DNA of 64,000 bases from Quercus robur (GCF_932294415.1 NC_065536.1:10777974-10841973), one strand, 5' to 3'. Numbered from the stretch's first letter, positions 47,978 through 60,249 are shown. The notes: a model not told the origin generated them from the sequence alone. Made by a program: numbers and translations.

Positions 47978-48539
47978 TGATGGTGTCACAGAAATCATCC
48001 AACTCCATAACTCGTCCATATGTCTCGTCCAACGAAAGACAAGCTACGACAAATCAAATAGGCGAAGTGAATGTTCCAAGCGTTCTGGCTAACCTCGTCC
48101 GTCTATGGACGGACGATACCTCATGGGAATCTTACTCATCATCATTCAAGCAAAGGCAAGCCGTCCAAGATGGTCTCGTCCATCTTTTACTAAAGATGAA
48201 CGAGTTCACCATGGAACGGCCCGTCCAGCCTAGGTAACTTCCATAGCGGTTATGGAAGTTACCCCTAATTCTCCGGACTTCTCGACATTGGGAACGGTTA
48301 CTAAATAGATAACCGTTCCACACATACTATATAAGGATTCTTTGATGAAGGGTAAGGGATTCAGAAAATTTTATTTTGAGAAAATACTCCTTCCTTACAG
48401 AGAGTTCAAAAGTAACTAACTTCATCGTCGGAGGACTTTTGGCCGGTCCCCTCTGATTTAGTGTTCTTTGTATTAGAGGATATATCCCAAAGATCATCGT
48501 TCGAGTCTTGTCAACCTACTGATATCCAAGGAATTATCA
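47978..48539 (+). repeat. 3' LTR of the gypsy element
   Basis: 562 bp, TGATGG...TTATCA, equal in length to the 5' LTR and about 97% identical by eye. Confidence 0.95.
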
Positions 48540-48544
48540 ACGTC

Positions 48545-49707
48545 AATTTCCGGCCAACTCTACTCTACCCCCCTCCCTTCACCTCTATCTAAATTGGTCA
48601 TAACAGTAAGCAGATGAGATAGTGTTAGAGTTCGAGTCCTAGTAACAATATATTTCAGTATTTTCTTTTTTTTTCTTCAGAAAACTTTTTTTTTTTTTTA
48701 ATTTCAACTAACCAAACATGTTTTTTTATTTTAAAAATACAAAAAAATTGTTTTTTTATTTCTATTCCTAAAAACAATTTTTTGAAAATAGAAAACAAAA
48801 ACTATTACCAAAAATATCCTAATAGTAGAAAAATCAACGTGGATAACATTGCCTAATTGAGCACTACTTACTACGCGTTTTTTTCTATTTTCTATCCACA
48901 AGTTTCAATACATTCCTTCTCAAAAAAAAAATTTCAATACATTCATTGTGGCAGACAATGGAATGAACACTGCTGAAAACCATTTATTTTATTTGAAATT
49001 ACACGTCCATAGCTAGTGGTCAAAAAACACATCACCTCATCTTCTATCTCTTTTACACGAGCCTCACGAGGAAGAGTATCATAATACTTAATTAATACTC
49101 TTTCAATCCCATAACTAAAGTTGTAAAAATATAAGAGTAGTTTTAGTACCACATAAATTACTACAATTTTCATCATATCTTACGTGTTACAGCAAGAACG
49201 GAATCGGAAATCGAATCTTGGGGGAAAAGTTTAATGTAAGCTCATCTACTTTCATTATATTCATTATGCTACAATGAAGTAATTAATGCCGATTTCACTG
49301 AAGTAAAACCATTAATTATTTATTTTTAAGATGCTTTATTATTTTCATATGTTACAAATATACTTTACTAGAAATTAATCCATAACCAAAAAAAACCGAA
49401 TAAATATGCCCCACGAACCAAAACAAAAAATATAAATAAAGTTTAAAGTAAACAAATATTTCTTAAAGAAAAGGTTAACAAACAAAAAATAGTGAAAAAA
49501 CATGATATTTACAGTTAGTGGATTACAACCTTACCCATTATCTTGGTTTTAGAAATTTTTTTTTTTTTTTTTTTTTATACAACCTTTGCAAAACTTATCA
49601 CGTGCTATCTCAGTTATAAATCAAATCACAATTAAAATTTTTTCTTATTTCTTATTTGAACCTACTTGAAGTCTAGAAATCAAATCAAATCTCAATTAAA
49701 CCATCTG
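48545..49707. other. Gene-free region right of the gypsy element
   Basis: 48545-48600 (ACTCTACTCTACCCCCCTCC and on) resembles one end of the Tourist-like MITE at 31145-31283. About 48617-48645 holds a box B-like GAGTTCGAGTCCT, perhaps a SINE scrap. The part 48840-49030 is a diverged copy of 12430-12600. T runs lie near 48687-48701 and 49557-49576. No gene seen. Confidence 0.55.
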
Positions 49708-51138
49708 TTGTTGCGTCCCTTACTCCCTTAGCTGTTGGATCTAAGAAGCTCACCGTTGTTGCATCCATACATTGCTCGATCTCGGTAGCCCAACAAGTTC
49801 GACACTCATTGTCAAGAGCTCAAGTCTCAACACTCAAGCTTACAACTGTTGCATCTTTCGCTACCTATCTCTCACGTTTAGGTTTTTTTTTTTTTTTTTT
49901 TTTGGAATTTGATGGAATGATTTGGTATGTAAGATTCATATTGATTTTGTTTCAAATATTTTTAAGGGCTGGACTAATTTTTTGCTAAAATTTGTTGATT
50001 GGGCTAAGTTTTCTATAACTTTTTATTATTGATTTTGTTGTTGAGTTAACAGTTTTGGGCTTTCTAATTTGTTTTTTGAATTTTAGATCAGTAATTTTTT
50101 TATGGGCCTTTTCTTTTCTTTTTTTTATGAGCCTTTTCTTTGGTTTAAAGGGACAAGTTTTTTTTTTTCGAGGGACGGGGCAAGTTTAATTTTATTGAGT
50201 CCAATTGCTAAAAATTAGGTAGCTATATATATACTATTGATTTTTTTTTTTTTTTTCAAAATTTAGGGAGGCCATTGCCCCCAAGCCAATGAGCCAATGA
50301 ATGGCTACGCTCCTGCGTTAGACTGTGATTGTCTGCTTGTTAGCCCCCACAATATTTTCTTCACTATTCACAGTCTATCATTTGATTAGTTGTGGCACAA
50401 ATTGTGCCATTTTATGTGATCTTAGAATTTTTCAAAAAAATGTAAACTCACTTTTCTTTGATAAATTCTCCTCCCAAATATCAATCCCATATAGATAAGG
50501 CAAATATGTAATTCAACCACCATCGTAACTCACCCAAAAACAAGATAATGAAAACATAAAAAGACACAAAAATTTGGTGATGAAGTTGAAAATCAAGAAG
50601 AACCTTTTCAAATGGGAAAAAAACCACTCTTAAGAATCCAAACTTAGAAAAAAGAGTTAAAATTAGTCGGGGCATACAAAATTTTGGTAACTCTTTATGC
50701 AAATTCAACAAATGCTCTGCTTACCTTCCCATCATAGTAGGCACATAACTCTGAAATTCTTCTACATGAACATTCTCCAGCTTGTTCAATCTAGTTAAGT
50801 ACAGAATACAACAGGTGCTCCGATGCATCTAAGAAGTGGACCTCAATTACTCTTGGGGAAAAAAAAAATTTCGTGATACTTAACTCGTCATCGTAAAATC
50901 TATTTTAAAAATAAAATATTAGTAATTTTTTTTTTGATAGGAAAATATTAGTAATTAAATATACTTAAACATCATGTACTAATGTTGGTTTACATTTATA
51001 TAAAGAATGTGGCCCAATTGTGCCTGATTTAAAAATGAAACTATATTTTAGTTTCATCGGGGTCTTTGCTAACTACATTAAAATCAATGATTTATATATG
51101 CTCCTTAAAAGTCATTTAAAATGACCCACACAAAGATA

Positions 51139-51539
51139 TACTTTGTCCACTGGGACCGTTGGGGTGTGAAGCGAAAGCAATGGAAGGAGTAACTTTTGCT
51201 TGGGATATGGGCTTTCGTGAAGTCGTGTTTGAGTGTGACTTGAAGGTTGTCTCCGATTCTATAAATAGGTATTGTGAGTCACCCGCTACTATCAACAATA
51301 TTATTGATGGGATCAGGTACAAGCTCAAGGATTTTCAGCAGGTCTTGGTATCTCATGTGAGAAGATAGGGCAATCGCCCCGCACGCCTCTTAGCTCAGCA
51401 TTCTATGAGTGTTGTTAGTTTTGTAATTTGGATAGAGGAAAATCCTACTTTCATTGAGTTAGCTTTGATTCAAGATGTAATATTTTTATCTTCTTCTTAA
51501 TAAAAGTTATGCATTTCTTATATTAAAAAAAAAAAAAAA
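51139..51539 (+). mobile_element. LINE tail, copy 2
   Basis: Counterpart of 1442-1850 with the same flanking direct repeat and a shorter A tail. Its frame is further decayed: a one-base change near 51150 and a TAG at 51366-51368 end the RNase H-like part early. Confidence 0.75.
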
Positions 51540-52327
51540 TGACCCACACAAAGATACAAGTTATGTATGGACCAAACCATAAAGCATTGGCAATGCTTAT
51601 ATGCATTGGTGTAAACACTGCCATCTAATTAGTCATTAGATAAGATTAGAAATTTTGTGGGTTCCAATTAGCTCAATTGGTAAAAACTCATTTTAAGGAC
51701 TTAGACTCTTGAAGAAGAAAACCATGGATAATATGTGCGGGGTAAAAGAAGGAAGAGGCTTAAGTCCAATGCGTCTTGTGCATTGACCCAATAAGATGCT
51801 GGCATGTGATAGTTGTTGGACATATAGCAGCATCCTATCAAGTCCAGTGCAGAGAACACTGAATTCAAGCCGAACCCATTAAAAAAAAAAAAAACATAGA
51901 GTATATAGTTATTTGTTAGATCAAAACGATCATAATTTGGCCACCATGCAACTACAATCATTATAATCGCAAAAAAATTGATAATTCCCTCAAATAGTCT
52001 ACTTCAATTCATCTAAACATCTTCAAAAATAAATAAATAAATAAATAAATAAAAATCATCTAAAATTGTGCAAACTCAACACAAAAGTTCTCACAAAAAT
52101 AAGAATCTAGCCTTTTGGAAACATATGTTTGTTATTATGAGAATATAACAAAGTGCAGAAATATAACAAAACTACCATAAGAGTTATTTTATTACGTTCA
52201 GCCAAGCTTATCTTTCTGGGGGGAAATAAAGCTTATCTTATTGTAGAAATACAGCTAATACAGAAAATATAAATCCACATTAAGTGCCTCTAGGCCCTCT
52301 AAGAGTCTACTCAAATTATCTTTGCCT

Positions 52328-55300
52328 TCACAGGTTCACTCTAAAAGTTCTCACAAACCAATTTGGCCTCTTCGATATGATGACATGCCCGGTAACCAGT
52401 CCAATTACAAACCCACAAGCATATCCTATCACTACCACTTTCCAATTGAACCACTCTCCAAAAGATGACTCCTTGCTTGGTTCAAAAGTTGGAATTTCAC
52501 TATATCCACATTTCTTTGACAACGGAGGGCCACACAATCCCAAGTTCCCCTCAAAAGAGGAATTATCAAATGTCCAAAATTGTCCACCTTGGGGAATCAG
52601 ACCCATAAGTTGGTTATTAGAGAGGTTCAAATATGCAAGAAATGTGAGACTTAAAAGTTGATGAGGGATTTCCCCTAAGAGCTTGTTTCGAGAGAGATCT
52701 AATGACTCAAGCTCGGTTAGATTTCCCCAGGATGATGGGATATGACCAGTGAAACTATTGCTTGATAAGTTGAGTACAATTAAATCCTTGAGCATTCCCA
52801 TTGTATCCGGGATTTCTCCATCAAACCTATTATTGGAGAGATCAATAGCTGTGAAGATGGTCAAGATCTTTACCAAAAATATTTCTATCCCCTTATTCAC
52901 CACTGTCATTGAGTCTTCATAATAATAACTTGATTGAATTCTCATGTATTCTGGTTGTGCTTTATCTTTGGCAGGAACCATTTGCATTGCATTCCAAGTT
53001 CTAAAGTATTCTGAAGGTAGCTTACCAGAGAAATTGTTGTGAGAGAGGTCGATGACATGCATCTTGGAAAAGCCAAACCTGGTATGAGGATTCCAAATAG
53101 GGCCGTGGAATCGATTTGCATGCAAGACAAGAATCCGTAATTCTGGCAAAGACTGTAACCAAAAGGGGAATGCATCACTCATGTTGTTATTTCCAAGATT
53201 TAGGACGTCCAGCATTCGACATTGCACTAAGGATCGTGGAATCTTCCCCTGTATTTGGTTGTGACTGAAGTCCAATGTCATCAACGTACATCCTTTTATG
53301 AATGTTTTAGGTATGCTTCCTTGAAAGCAATTGTTCCTCATATTCAATACTGAAAGAAAGCTGCTGAAGTGACCAAAACATTGTGGAATGTGACCATTCA
53401 ACCGGTTGTTAGATATATCAAGGACTTGGAGGGAATTCATGTTGCAAATCATTTGAGGGATTTTTCCGGTTAGATTATTGTTTGAGGCAAAAAAATATGA
53501 TGTAGACAATGGGGGAATTGGGAGTGACCCTTGCAACATGTTGGAACGTAAATCTAAAATGTAAATAGATTTCCAAGGAAGAACTTTTAGCGGTTGTTCA
53601 AAACCGCTGAGAAGGTTAAAAGAAAGATTCAGGGATTGGAGTGTCCCTTTTCCAACATTACAAAACCATTTGGGTATTTTACCTTCAATTTTGTTGTTGG
53701 AAAGGTTTAATGTATCTAATTCATTTTGGGCTTTTAGGAAATCAGGGAATTCACGCAAATTGCAAGAAGACAAATACAAATATGAAAATTTGGGGTGGGT
53801 TGAATTGATATTTTCTTTTGAAACCAACAAATTGTTACCTGAAAGATCGAGAAGTTGAAGTTCTTTAACCTGGAAGAATATGTTTAACTCCATCTTGTCC
53901 TTTAGGTTGATCGAAGAAAGATATAGCTTATGTAGCTTAGTGAAATTGGAAATTGACCTTGGAACCGGTCCATCCAATTTGTTTCCACTCAATGCCAGGA
54001 AATTTAACTGTGATGAAGAGATATTTTGGAATTGGAGAGGGCCAGTAAGCTGATTTTGATCTAGATATAGTACAGACAGTGAAGGCATTGTATACAAAAC
54101 AGAGGGGATAGCCCCTGTGAGTGAGTTTTGAGACAAGGCAAGGAAAGACAAATTAGTATGTCTACTTATTTCCGATGGGATTGACCCTTTCAATTGGTTT
54201 CCTGATATATCTATCTGAGTGAGTTTGGTAATGTTTGTTAGTGAAACTGGGAACCTGCCTTCAAAATTGTTATTTGAAAGGAGTAATTGTTCTAGTTGTG
54301 TAAGATTTCCCAGTGAAGATGGTACTTTCCCAGAGAAAAGGCTATTGCCAAGATCTAGAGAAGTGAGTTTTGCAATATTTCCTAATGTGGATGGAAGCTG
54401 GCCATGAAAATTGCTCCCATAGAGAGAAAGAGAAGTAAGCTGTGATAGGTTCCCAATAGAAGGGGGAATTTCCCCTGAAAATTTACTTGAATCAAGTTCC
54501 AAATAATTCAAGGAGTTGAGATTGCCGATTGAATCGGGCAGTTTCCCAGAAAAATTTGTTGAGCGAAGATATAAAGTATTCAAGGACTCAAGCTTTCCGA
54601 TTGAACTGGGTAATTCCCCAAGAAAATTTGCCCCAGAAAGATCCAAATGACTCAAGGATTTAAGGTTGCCGATTGAATTGGGCAATTCCCCAGAAAAATT
54701 TGCCCCAGAAAGATCCAAATGATTCAAGGATTTAAGGTTGCCGATTGATTTGGGCAATTCCCCAAGAAAATTGGTTCCAGAAAGATCCAAAAAGTTCAAG
54801 GACTTAAGGTTCCCGATTGCATCGAGCAATTCCCCAGAAAAATTCGTGGAGGAAAGACGCAATTGCTTTAGGGAACTACCAGATCGAAAATTGGGAAGAA
54901 AACCAGTGAGAATGTAGTTACCTGACACATCAATGGCTTGTATCTTGGGCAGTAGGAAAATATCTGAGGGAAATTCGCCAAGCAAAATGCAGTTAGACAG
55001 AGAAAGAGATGTCAAGGAAGACAAATTTGCCAGGGATTGAGGCAGTGACGATGAGATGTTCACATCGTCTAGATGAAGTTCTCTCAAATATGTCATGTTC
55101 TGGACAAGTGCTTCAAGATCAATTCTTCTAAGCTTCAAATAATAAGAATCAGCACCAACAGAGTAATAATTATAATTGAAAGAGAGATCAAGTGAAACCA
55201 AATTGGAGAGCCATGAAATTTCCGACGGGATTCGGCCATGTAAGAAGGAACTAGAGAGATTAAGATGGGTCAACCTCACAAGCTGCCCAAACTCAGATGG

Positions 55301-55723
55301 GATTGTGGTGAAGGAAGAGAAGTTGTTGAGGGCAAGGTTGAGTTCTCGAAGATGACGCAACCTGAAGAGGCTGCTGTTAGACTTGAGAGGCCCACAAAGC
55401 CAGCTTTTGCTGAGGTCTAAGCCAATGACGTGGCCGTTGTGTGCATCGCATGTGATCCCATCCCAGCTGGAACAACAATCACTATCTGCCTTCCAAGACT
55501 TCATCTTTGGATATGAACCATTATAGTAATCAAACGGATCAAATTCTTCATCAGAATAAATTCTCTTCTCAACAAATTCTTTCCTCAGTTGCAGCAAAGC
55601 AGAGCTCTGGTCAGGGAGGCAAAGATGTTGAGTGGAAGTATTAGAAATAGTTTGAGAATGTGAAATGAAGAACAAACAAGAGGCAATAAGGAATAAGGGC
55701 AGGTATTGATTCATTTTCCACAT
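52328..55723 (-). CDS. Leucine-rich repeat receptor-like protein (RLP), copy 2
   Basis: 1131-residue, intronless paralogue of the 2625-6149 gene with the same architecture: signal peptide, cysteine-paired cap (DCCSSWDGITCD), LRR run, island (YFRTWNAMQMV to VNKGIEIFLVKIL), cap (NLGLCGPPLSKKCG), membrane helix with GxxxG spacing, short basic tail. The start at 55723 is chosen because it matches the first gene. An in-frame ATG at 55819 would add 32 residues ahead of the signal peptide and arises from the deletion junction. Differences from copy 1: two fewer 72-bp LRR units, four extra residues after VEKR near the N-terminus, and scattered changes, many in the LRRs. No breaks. The native upstream region, with the TATA box, is missing, so expression may differ. 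Confidence 0.94.
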   Translation of the reverse strand: MWKMNQYLPLFLIASCLFFISHSQTISNTSTQHLCLPDQSSALLQLRKEFVEKRIYSDEEFDPFDYYNGSYPKMKSWKADSDCCSSWDGITCDAHNGHVIGLDLSKSWLCGPLKSNSSLFRLRHLRELNLALNNFSSFTTIPSEFGQLVRLTHLNLSSSFLHGRIPSEISWLSNLVSLDLSFNYNYYSVGADSYYLKLRRIDLEALVQNMTYLRELHLDDVNISSSLPQSLANLSSLTSLSLSNCILLGEFPSDIFLLPKIQAIDVSGNYILTGFLPNFRSGSSLKQLRLSSTNFSGELLDAIGNLKSLNFLDLSGTNFLGELPKSIGNLKSLNHLDLSGANFSGELPNSIGNLKSLSHLDLSGANFLGELPSSIGKLESLNTLYLRSTNFSGKLPDSIGNLNSLNYLELDSSKFSGEIPPSIGNLSQLTSLSLYGSNFHGQLPSTLGNIAKLTSLDLGNSLFSGKVPSSLGNLTQLEQLLLSNNNFEGRFPVSLTNITKLTQIDISGNQLKGSIPSEISRHTNLSFLALSQNSLTGAIPSVLYTMPSLSVLYLDQNQLTGPLQFQNISSSQLNFLALSGNKLDGPVPRSISNFTKLHKLYLSSINLKDKMELNIFFQVKELQLLDLSGNNLLVSKENINSTHPKFSYLYLSSCNLREFPDFLKAQNELDTLNLSNNKIEGKIPKWFCNVGKGTLQSLNLSFNLLSGFEQPLKVLPWKSIYILDLRSNMLQGSLPIPPLSTSYFFASNNNLTGKIPQMICNMNSLQVLDISNNRLNGHIPQCFGHFSSFLSVLNMRNNCFQGSIPKTFIKGCTLMTLDFSHNQIQGKIPRSLVQCRMLDVLNLGNNNMSDAFPFWLQSLPELRILVLHANRFHGPIWNPHTRFGFSKMHVIDLSHNNFSGKLPSEYFRTWNAMQMVPAKDKAQPEYMRIQSSYYYEDSMTVVNKGIEIFLVKILTIFTAIDLSNNRFDGEIPDTMGMLKDLIVLNLSSNSFTGHIPSSWGNLTELESLDLSRNKLLGEIPHQLLSLTFLAYLNLSNNQLMGLIPQGGQFWTFDNSSFEGNLGLCGPPLSKKCGYSEIPTFEPSKESSFGEWFNWKVVVIGYACGFVIGLVTGHVIISKRPNWFVRTFRVNL
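54507..54866 (-). repeat. Five 72-bp LRR units in RLP copy 2
   Basis: Same 72-bp period as in copy 1 (units start at 54651 and 54723, for example). Only some are near-identical; two have diverged (LESLNTLYLRSTNF, LNSLNYLELDSSKF). This suggests copy 1 was homogenised or expanded more recently. Confidence 0.88.
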
Positions 55724-55788
55724 GTTTTCAGCAGAGGAAGTAAATGGAAAATTGAGCGGCCAAGTGTTATGAGCAGATAAAGAACTAA

Positions 55789-55793
55789 TGACA
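55789..55793. other. Deletion junction upstream of RLP copy 2
   Basis: The bases TGACA occur here once and at both 6215-6219 and 10718-10722 in copy 1. Sequence to the left matches copy 1 up to 6219, and to the right from 10718. So 4,503 bp is missing with 5-bp microhomology. Confidence 0.9.
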
Positions 55794-56426
55794 TAGAAGA
55801 CAAAAATGTCTCTTGACAAACAAATATTATAAATTAATAAAGGATATAGTTAACAAGTGCTTTTTAGGGAAATTGTTAATAGACTGTGCTTAATTGAGTT
55901 AATAAATTATATGAAAAAGTTTTGACAAAATTTTTATTGAAAATATAAAAAGTTGTCAACAAAATTAATTGGGCAAATTACAACTTACCTACCTATGATT
56001 TGATTGAAATTTAAGTTGCCTACCTATGATTTGAAATATGACATTTTACCTATTTGAAGTTTGATTGAAATTTAAATTGTCAACCTGTAGTTTGAAAATC
56101 ATGGTTGTCATATAAGTAGATATCTCAACTAATTTTTTTTTTTGATTAATACTTTTTATTTTTATAGATATAATAGAATTTAAATTTATAGTGTCCTCTT
56201 TATGATAATTGTTTTCTATCATCAAGTCAAGACACTAATTCTTCTAAAAAAAAAAGAGTTAAGACACTAATTAATTTTGATGTAAGTGGAATTTGAACCA
56301 CAAATCTATTATTCGCTTGACAAGAAATTTTACCTGTTGAGTTAATTAGATCCCACACTCTTAACTAATTCTAAGGTATACTTCTTTTTATAATAGTTTT
56401 AAGATTGAATTTTGACTAATAGTTCT
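55794..56426. other. New upstream region of RLP copy 2, no gene
   Basis: Matches 10723-11357 of copy 1. It includes the repeated ACCTACCTATGATTTGA stretch (55985-56040) and the SINE-like piece (about 56230-56360). On the minus strand a TTTATAATATTT near 55822-55835 could act as a substitute TATA element for the RLP; this is speculation. Confidence 0.55.
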
Positions 56427-57234
56427 TGTGGGGTCAAAGAACATAGCAACGCTGGCCCACGCCGAAGAGGAAGAAATGCTCGAGGATGAACGAAGAAAGC
56501 CCAAATTGCTAAGAAACGTCGCTGAGGACAACCCTGTCCTTGGCCAACTGAGATCCTAGAAGGGAAGAACGGCACGCCATCGAAGGCAACCTCCCAGAGC
56601 ATCCCAAGAAAAAGAACAAGTATAGTAGGACATCCATGAGAGCATGGTGGAGGAGCAATTCGACAAGTACAGTAGGACATCCATGGGAGCCTGGTGGAGG
56701 AGCAATTCAAGGAGAAACTGTCATCTCCGCATTAAATGCCCACAACTAACGTTCTGGCCGCATTAATGAGAAAATGACCCCTGAACAGTGTTGTCTTGGT
56801 TGCTGCAACACACAGAAGGTCAGGGAAGGTGGCTGATGGGACAAGTACTCGAGTAGTGACCTGCATGATCAACAGATGGAGGGCCAAGATCAACCGGAAG
56901 GGGGTATATAATGTGAGAAATCCTCTAGTAAGGGGGGGGGGGGATGAGAAGGAGAGAATACAGAAGCAATTTACATGATCTTGGAAACCTTTGTAACCAA
57001 GCATTGAAGAAAGAATAAGAACCCTAAGTTCCTCGAAAGAAATGCCCAATGATAGAATTTCATACTTTAGTCCACGTCCTTGTTATTCAATCCATTCAAA
57101 ACCATGTCTAGTTGTTGTAATCCTCAAACTAAGGCCTAGTTCTTAAACCCATTCTCTATAAATTTATTGTATTGGGTTAGTTGGGCCAGAGTCGACTCAT
57201 CTAATAGAATAAGTACTCGAACCTAGTCCCTACA
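56427..57234 (+). mobile_element. Solo LTR (808 bp), copy 2
   Basis: Orthologue of 11358-12163, with identical GTTCT duplications at 56422-56426 and 57235-57239. The insertion and LTR-LTR recombination therefore happened before the segmental duplication. Confidence 0.9.
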
Positions 57235-57239
57235 GTTCT

Positions 57240-57672
57240 TCATACACAATTTTTGTTCAATTTATGAAACATTTAGAGATATCATCTTTTAATTTTTGTT
57301 TCTCACAAAAAAAATCTTTTAATTTTAAAAATATTATATATATATATATATATATATAAATTCATAAAAAAATCGTGCCATGTACGCTGAAAAAATCCAA
57401 TGTGGTCAACTAGAATTCAATTCGTAAATATAGAGAGAACGTGAATAACGCTGCACAAAAGTAGTCATTTTGATTACCAGTACGAGAAGATAATAGTACA
57501 AAAATGAACTAACGTGGATAAATTGATTACTACCTTGCATTTTCCTTTTCCATTTTCTATCTGCAACTATTTTAATGCATACATTCATTGTGGCAGACCA
57601 TGACTGAACATCACTGAAATGTGAAAACCATTTATTCTGTTTTAATTTACACGTGCATCTTGCGGTCAAAAG

Positions 57673-57714
<42 letters not shown>

Positions 57715-60249
57715 AAAATTGTAAACCTTTAATCTTTGGAAAAGATAGAAATTGAAGTAAAGCAACACTATTTCACAATTGATCAATGAAAGAAAGTGAA
57801 AGAAAAAGAGAGAAACTGTAAAGGAAAATTCCGAGAAAAGAAACAGAAAGCTTTAGGGTCTATTTGAGATCCGCTTATTTTGTTAAAACTGAAATTTTTT
57901 TGCTAAAAGTTAGATGAATGTAAAAGTTAGTTGAAATGGTACAGTGGAACCTATGAATAGAGTGCAGTATGACCCATGAATAATAACAAAAATAAGCTGA
58001 ATAGTAAAATAAATTGGCAAAAATAATCTTTGATATTTAGAGAGAGATTTGTAAAAACTGAATATTATTCTATAGGTCCACACACTCACACCGATTCACT
58101 AATACATGAATAACACTATAATTAAACAAAACGTCAACGTTTAGTTTAGTGTCAGTGCGTGTGCCACTCTGAACTTTAGTGTTGGCACGTTGGTGCTGAT
58201 ATGAAGGTTTATCTCTGTTTGGACTCGTTAATACGATGTCGTTGGCTTCATCTACTTTAACATTTCCAACTTGGATTGAAACATATTATTTATTTATTTA
58301 TTTTAGATATGCACTTCAATATCTAATGTGAAAATAAGTATATATATTACGGTTTGAGGAATTTGTACGAGAAATATGAGAGAAGGGTTTGTGGTATTTA
58401 TAGGATTGAAAAAGATTATGTAATGTGGCATTGTTTAAGAAGCTTCACATGTACATATGGAACGTTTCCAGATTTTTGCCTTATAAAACGAATTTAGTGC
58501 CTGCAGGTAAGCCCTAGGTGATTATTTTTTATTGGCACATGTGTTTTATAACTAAAATCGCGAGTTGAGCCCACAATTCTTACTTATAGTTGGAGTGGGT
58601 TATGTTTTAAACACTTAACCTTTAGTTTTGTGTCTCACATTGGTTAGAGATGAATCAAGTTATTTATACTACTAGTTAAGGGGTTTCTCTTATTTGGGAT
58701 CCTCATTTTAGATACCTAAAATACCCTCAAATCCATTTCTTTGTAAAACTTAAATAATAGGGTTCGACATGTAACATTACTAATTTAAAAACTCCTAAAT
58801 TTTAGCTGAATTTAAAAATTAAAAAAAAAAGTTTTTTTTGTTTGTCGCACCTCCACATTTCTCTCTCACAGTAATAGTCAAGTACAAATACAACTTCTTT
58901 TTTTAAAAATAAAATAAAATAAAAAGGCTCATAGGACCTCAAATTTTTTTACAGATTCTTTGTTGAAGGAGCATTACCACCGCTTGAGTTTCAGTTCATC
59001 GAACTTTCATACATTGCTTCTACCATTGGCGCCAAAGGATGGGCAAAGGCCAATGTTATTCCTCACGGTGATGATGAATGGGCAAAATGAATGGGTGTAC
59101 AAGTTTTGTTTCTGAGAGATGGACGTGGATTGATTGAGGGGTGTATAAATTTTGTTTCTGAGAGATGGACATGGATTGATTGAGGAATCGTAATTCAATG
59201 GCAATCACCAATCTCATTCTTTGTTCCTAGAGAGCTCTAGGACTCTCTCTTATCCCATCGGCAAAGTGATGGGTTTATTTATTTATTTCTTTGATTCTAT
59301 TAATAATTTATATCTCAAGATGAGTTTGTGTGTGGCGATTTTTTTAATTGTTGTGCACAAGATGAAACATAATATACCAAAGTTGTTCATGTATGATGTA
59401 ACATCTTATGGATTTTTTTAATTGTTGTGCATAAGATGTAACATAATATACCAAAGTTGTTCATGTATGATGTAACATCTTATGGATTTTTTTAATTGTT
59501 GTGCATAAGATGTAACATGTAAGTATTTTGTAATGTGTAAGTGTGTAACCTATGTAACATGTAAGTTCACGTATCTAATGAATTTTGAAGGCACAATTTT
59601 ACTGTCAACTTGTTATAGGAGAAACAAATTCTTTTCAATTAGAGCTCATTGGTCTTCTCAAAAAAAGAAAAGAAAAGAGCTCATTGGCAAAGAGTTTGGC
59701 CCTTACGAAATAAATATCTCTTGTTATAAAGTTTATTATTTTGTTACATTGATCCAATATTTTTGGGGGGGCTTACTTAAGTAGGGGAGGGAGATGCAAC
59801 TCAAATTTTCCTCTGTTTTAGTAGTGGATATAGGTATCTCATTTGAATTGGATTGGGGCTTAAATCCTCTCTCATGTTTAATTAGGATGAGCTTTAGTTC
59901 ATTGCTGTGCGCTTTGTTGGTTTTAGCAGCTCTAGCTATTGGCTATGTGCCTACTGCTGCAGAGGGCTGTGTGATGTCTATTTGATATAGGCTTCTAACT
60001 GATGTCTGTTTGTATTTCGTTGTACTGTTTGTTAGCTTGATATTGTTAGATCAAACGAATAAATTCACTATCTCCTAATAACTTAACCTTTCGGGGGAAT
60101 CGGTAATTAGAAAAAAAAAAATCTCATCGACCTAACTTGATAAAGTCAAGTTGAGTTGAAAAAACCTTCTATTCAACCCAAACTTACCATGCACACCCGT
60201 ACCCTCAAATTTTGTGAGTTAAAAATAATTGATGTGTTTTATTTGCAAG
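57240..60249. other. Gene-free region, counterpart of 12169-15129
   Basis: Same content as copy 1: AT repeat near 57335-57358, CT repeat 57677-57713, MITE-like 57853-58020, short open stretches without recognisable products. The signal-peptide-like frame at 59794-59985 stops earlier than in copy 1. Confidence 0.55.

Larger units (their letters stand above)
38619..48539 (+). mobile_element. Ty3/gypsy LTR retrotransposon, Tat-type, inactivated
   Basis: Complete 9,921-bp element flanked by ACGTC duplications (38614-38618 and 48540-48544). Order: 562-bp LTR, tRNA-Asp-like primer site, gag, protease, reverse transcriptase, RNase H, second RNase H, integrase, spacer, antisense gene, polypurine tract, 562-bp LTR. 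Tat lineage is inferred from order RT-RH-INT, a second RNase H domain, lack of an integrase chromodomain, primer type and the antisense gene. It sits at the right edge of REV3 fragment 2. It cannot move by itself: gag and pol carry several stops and a frameshift. Confidence 0.95.
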
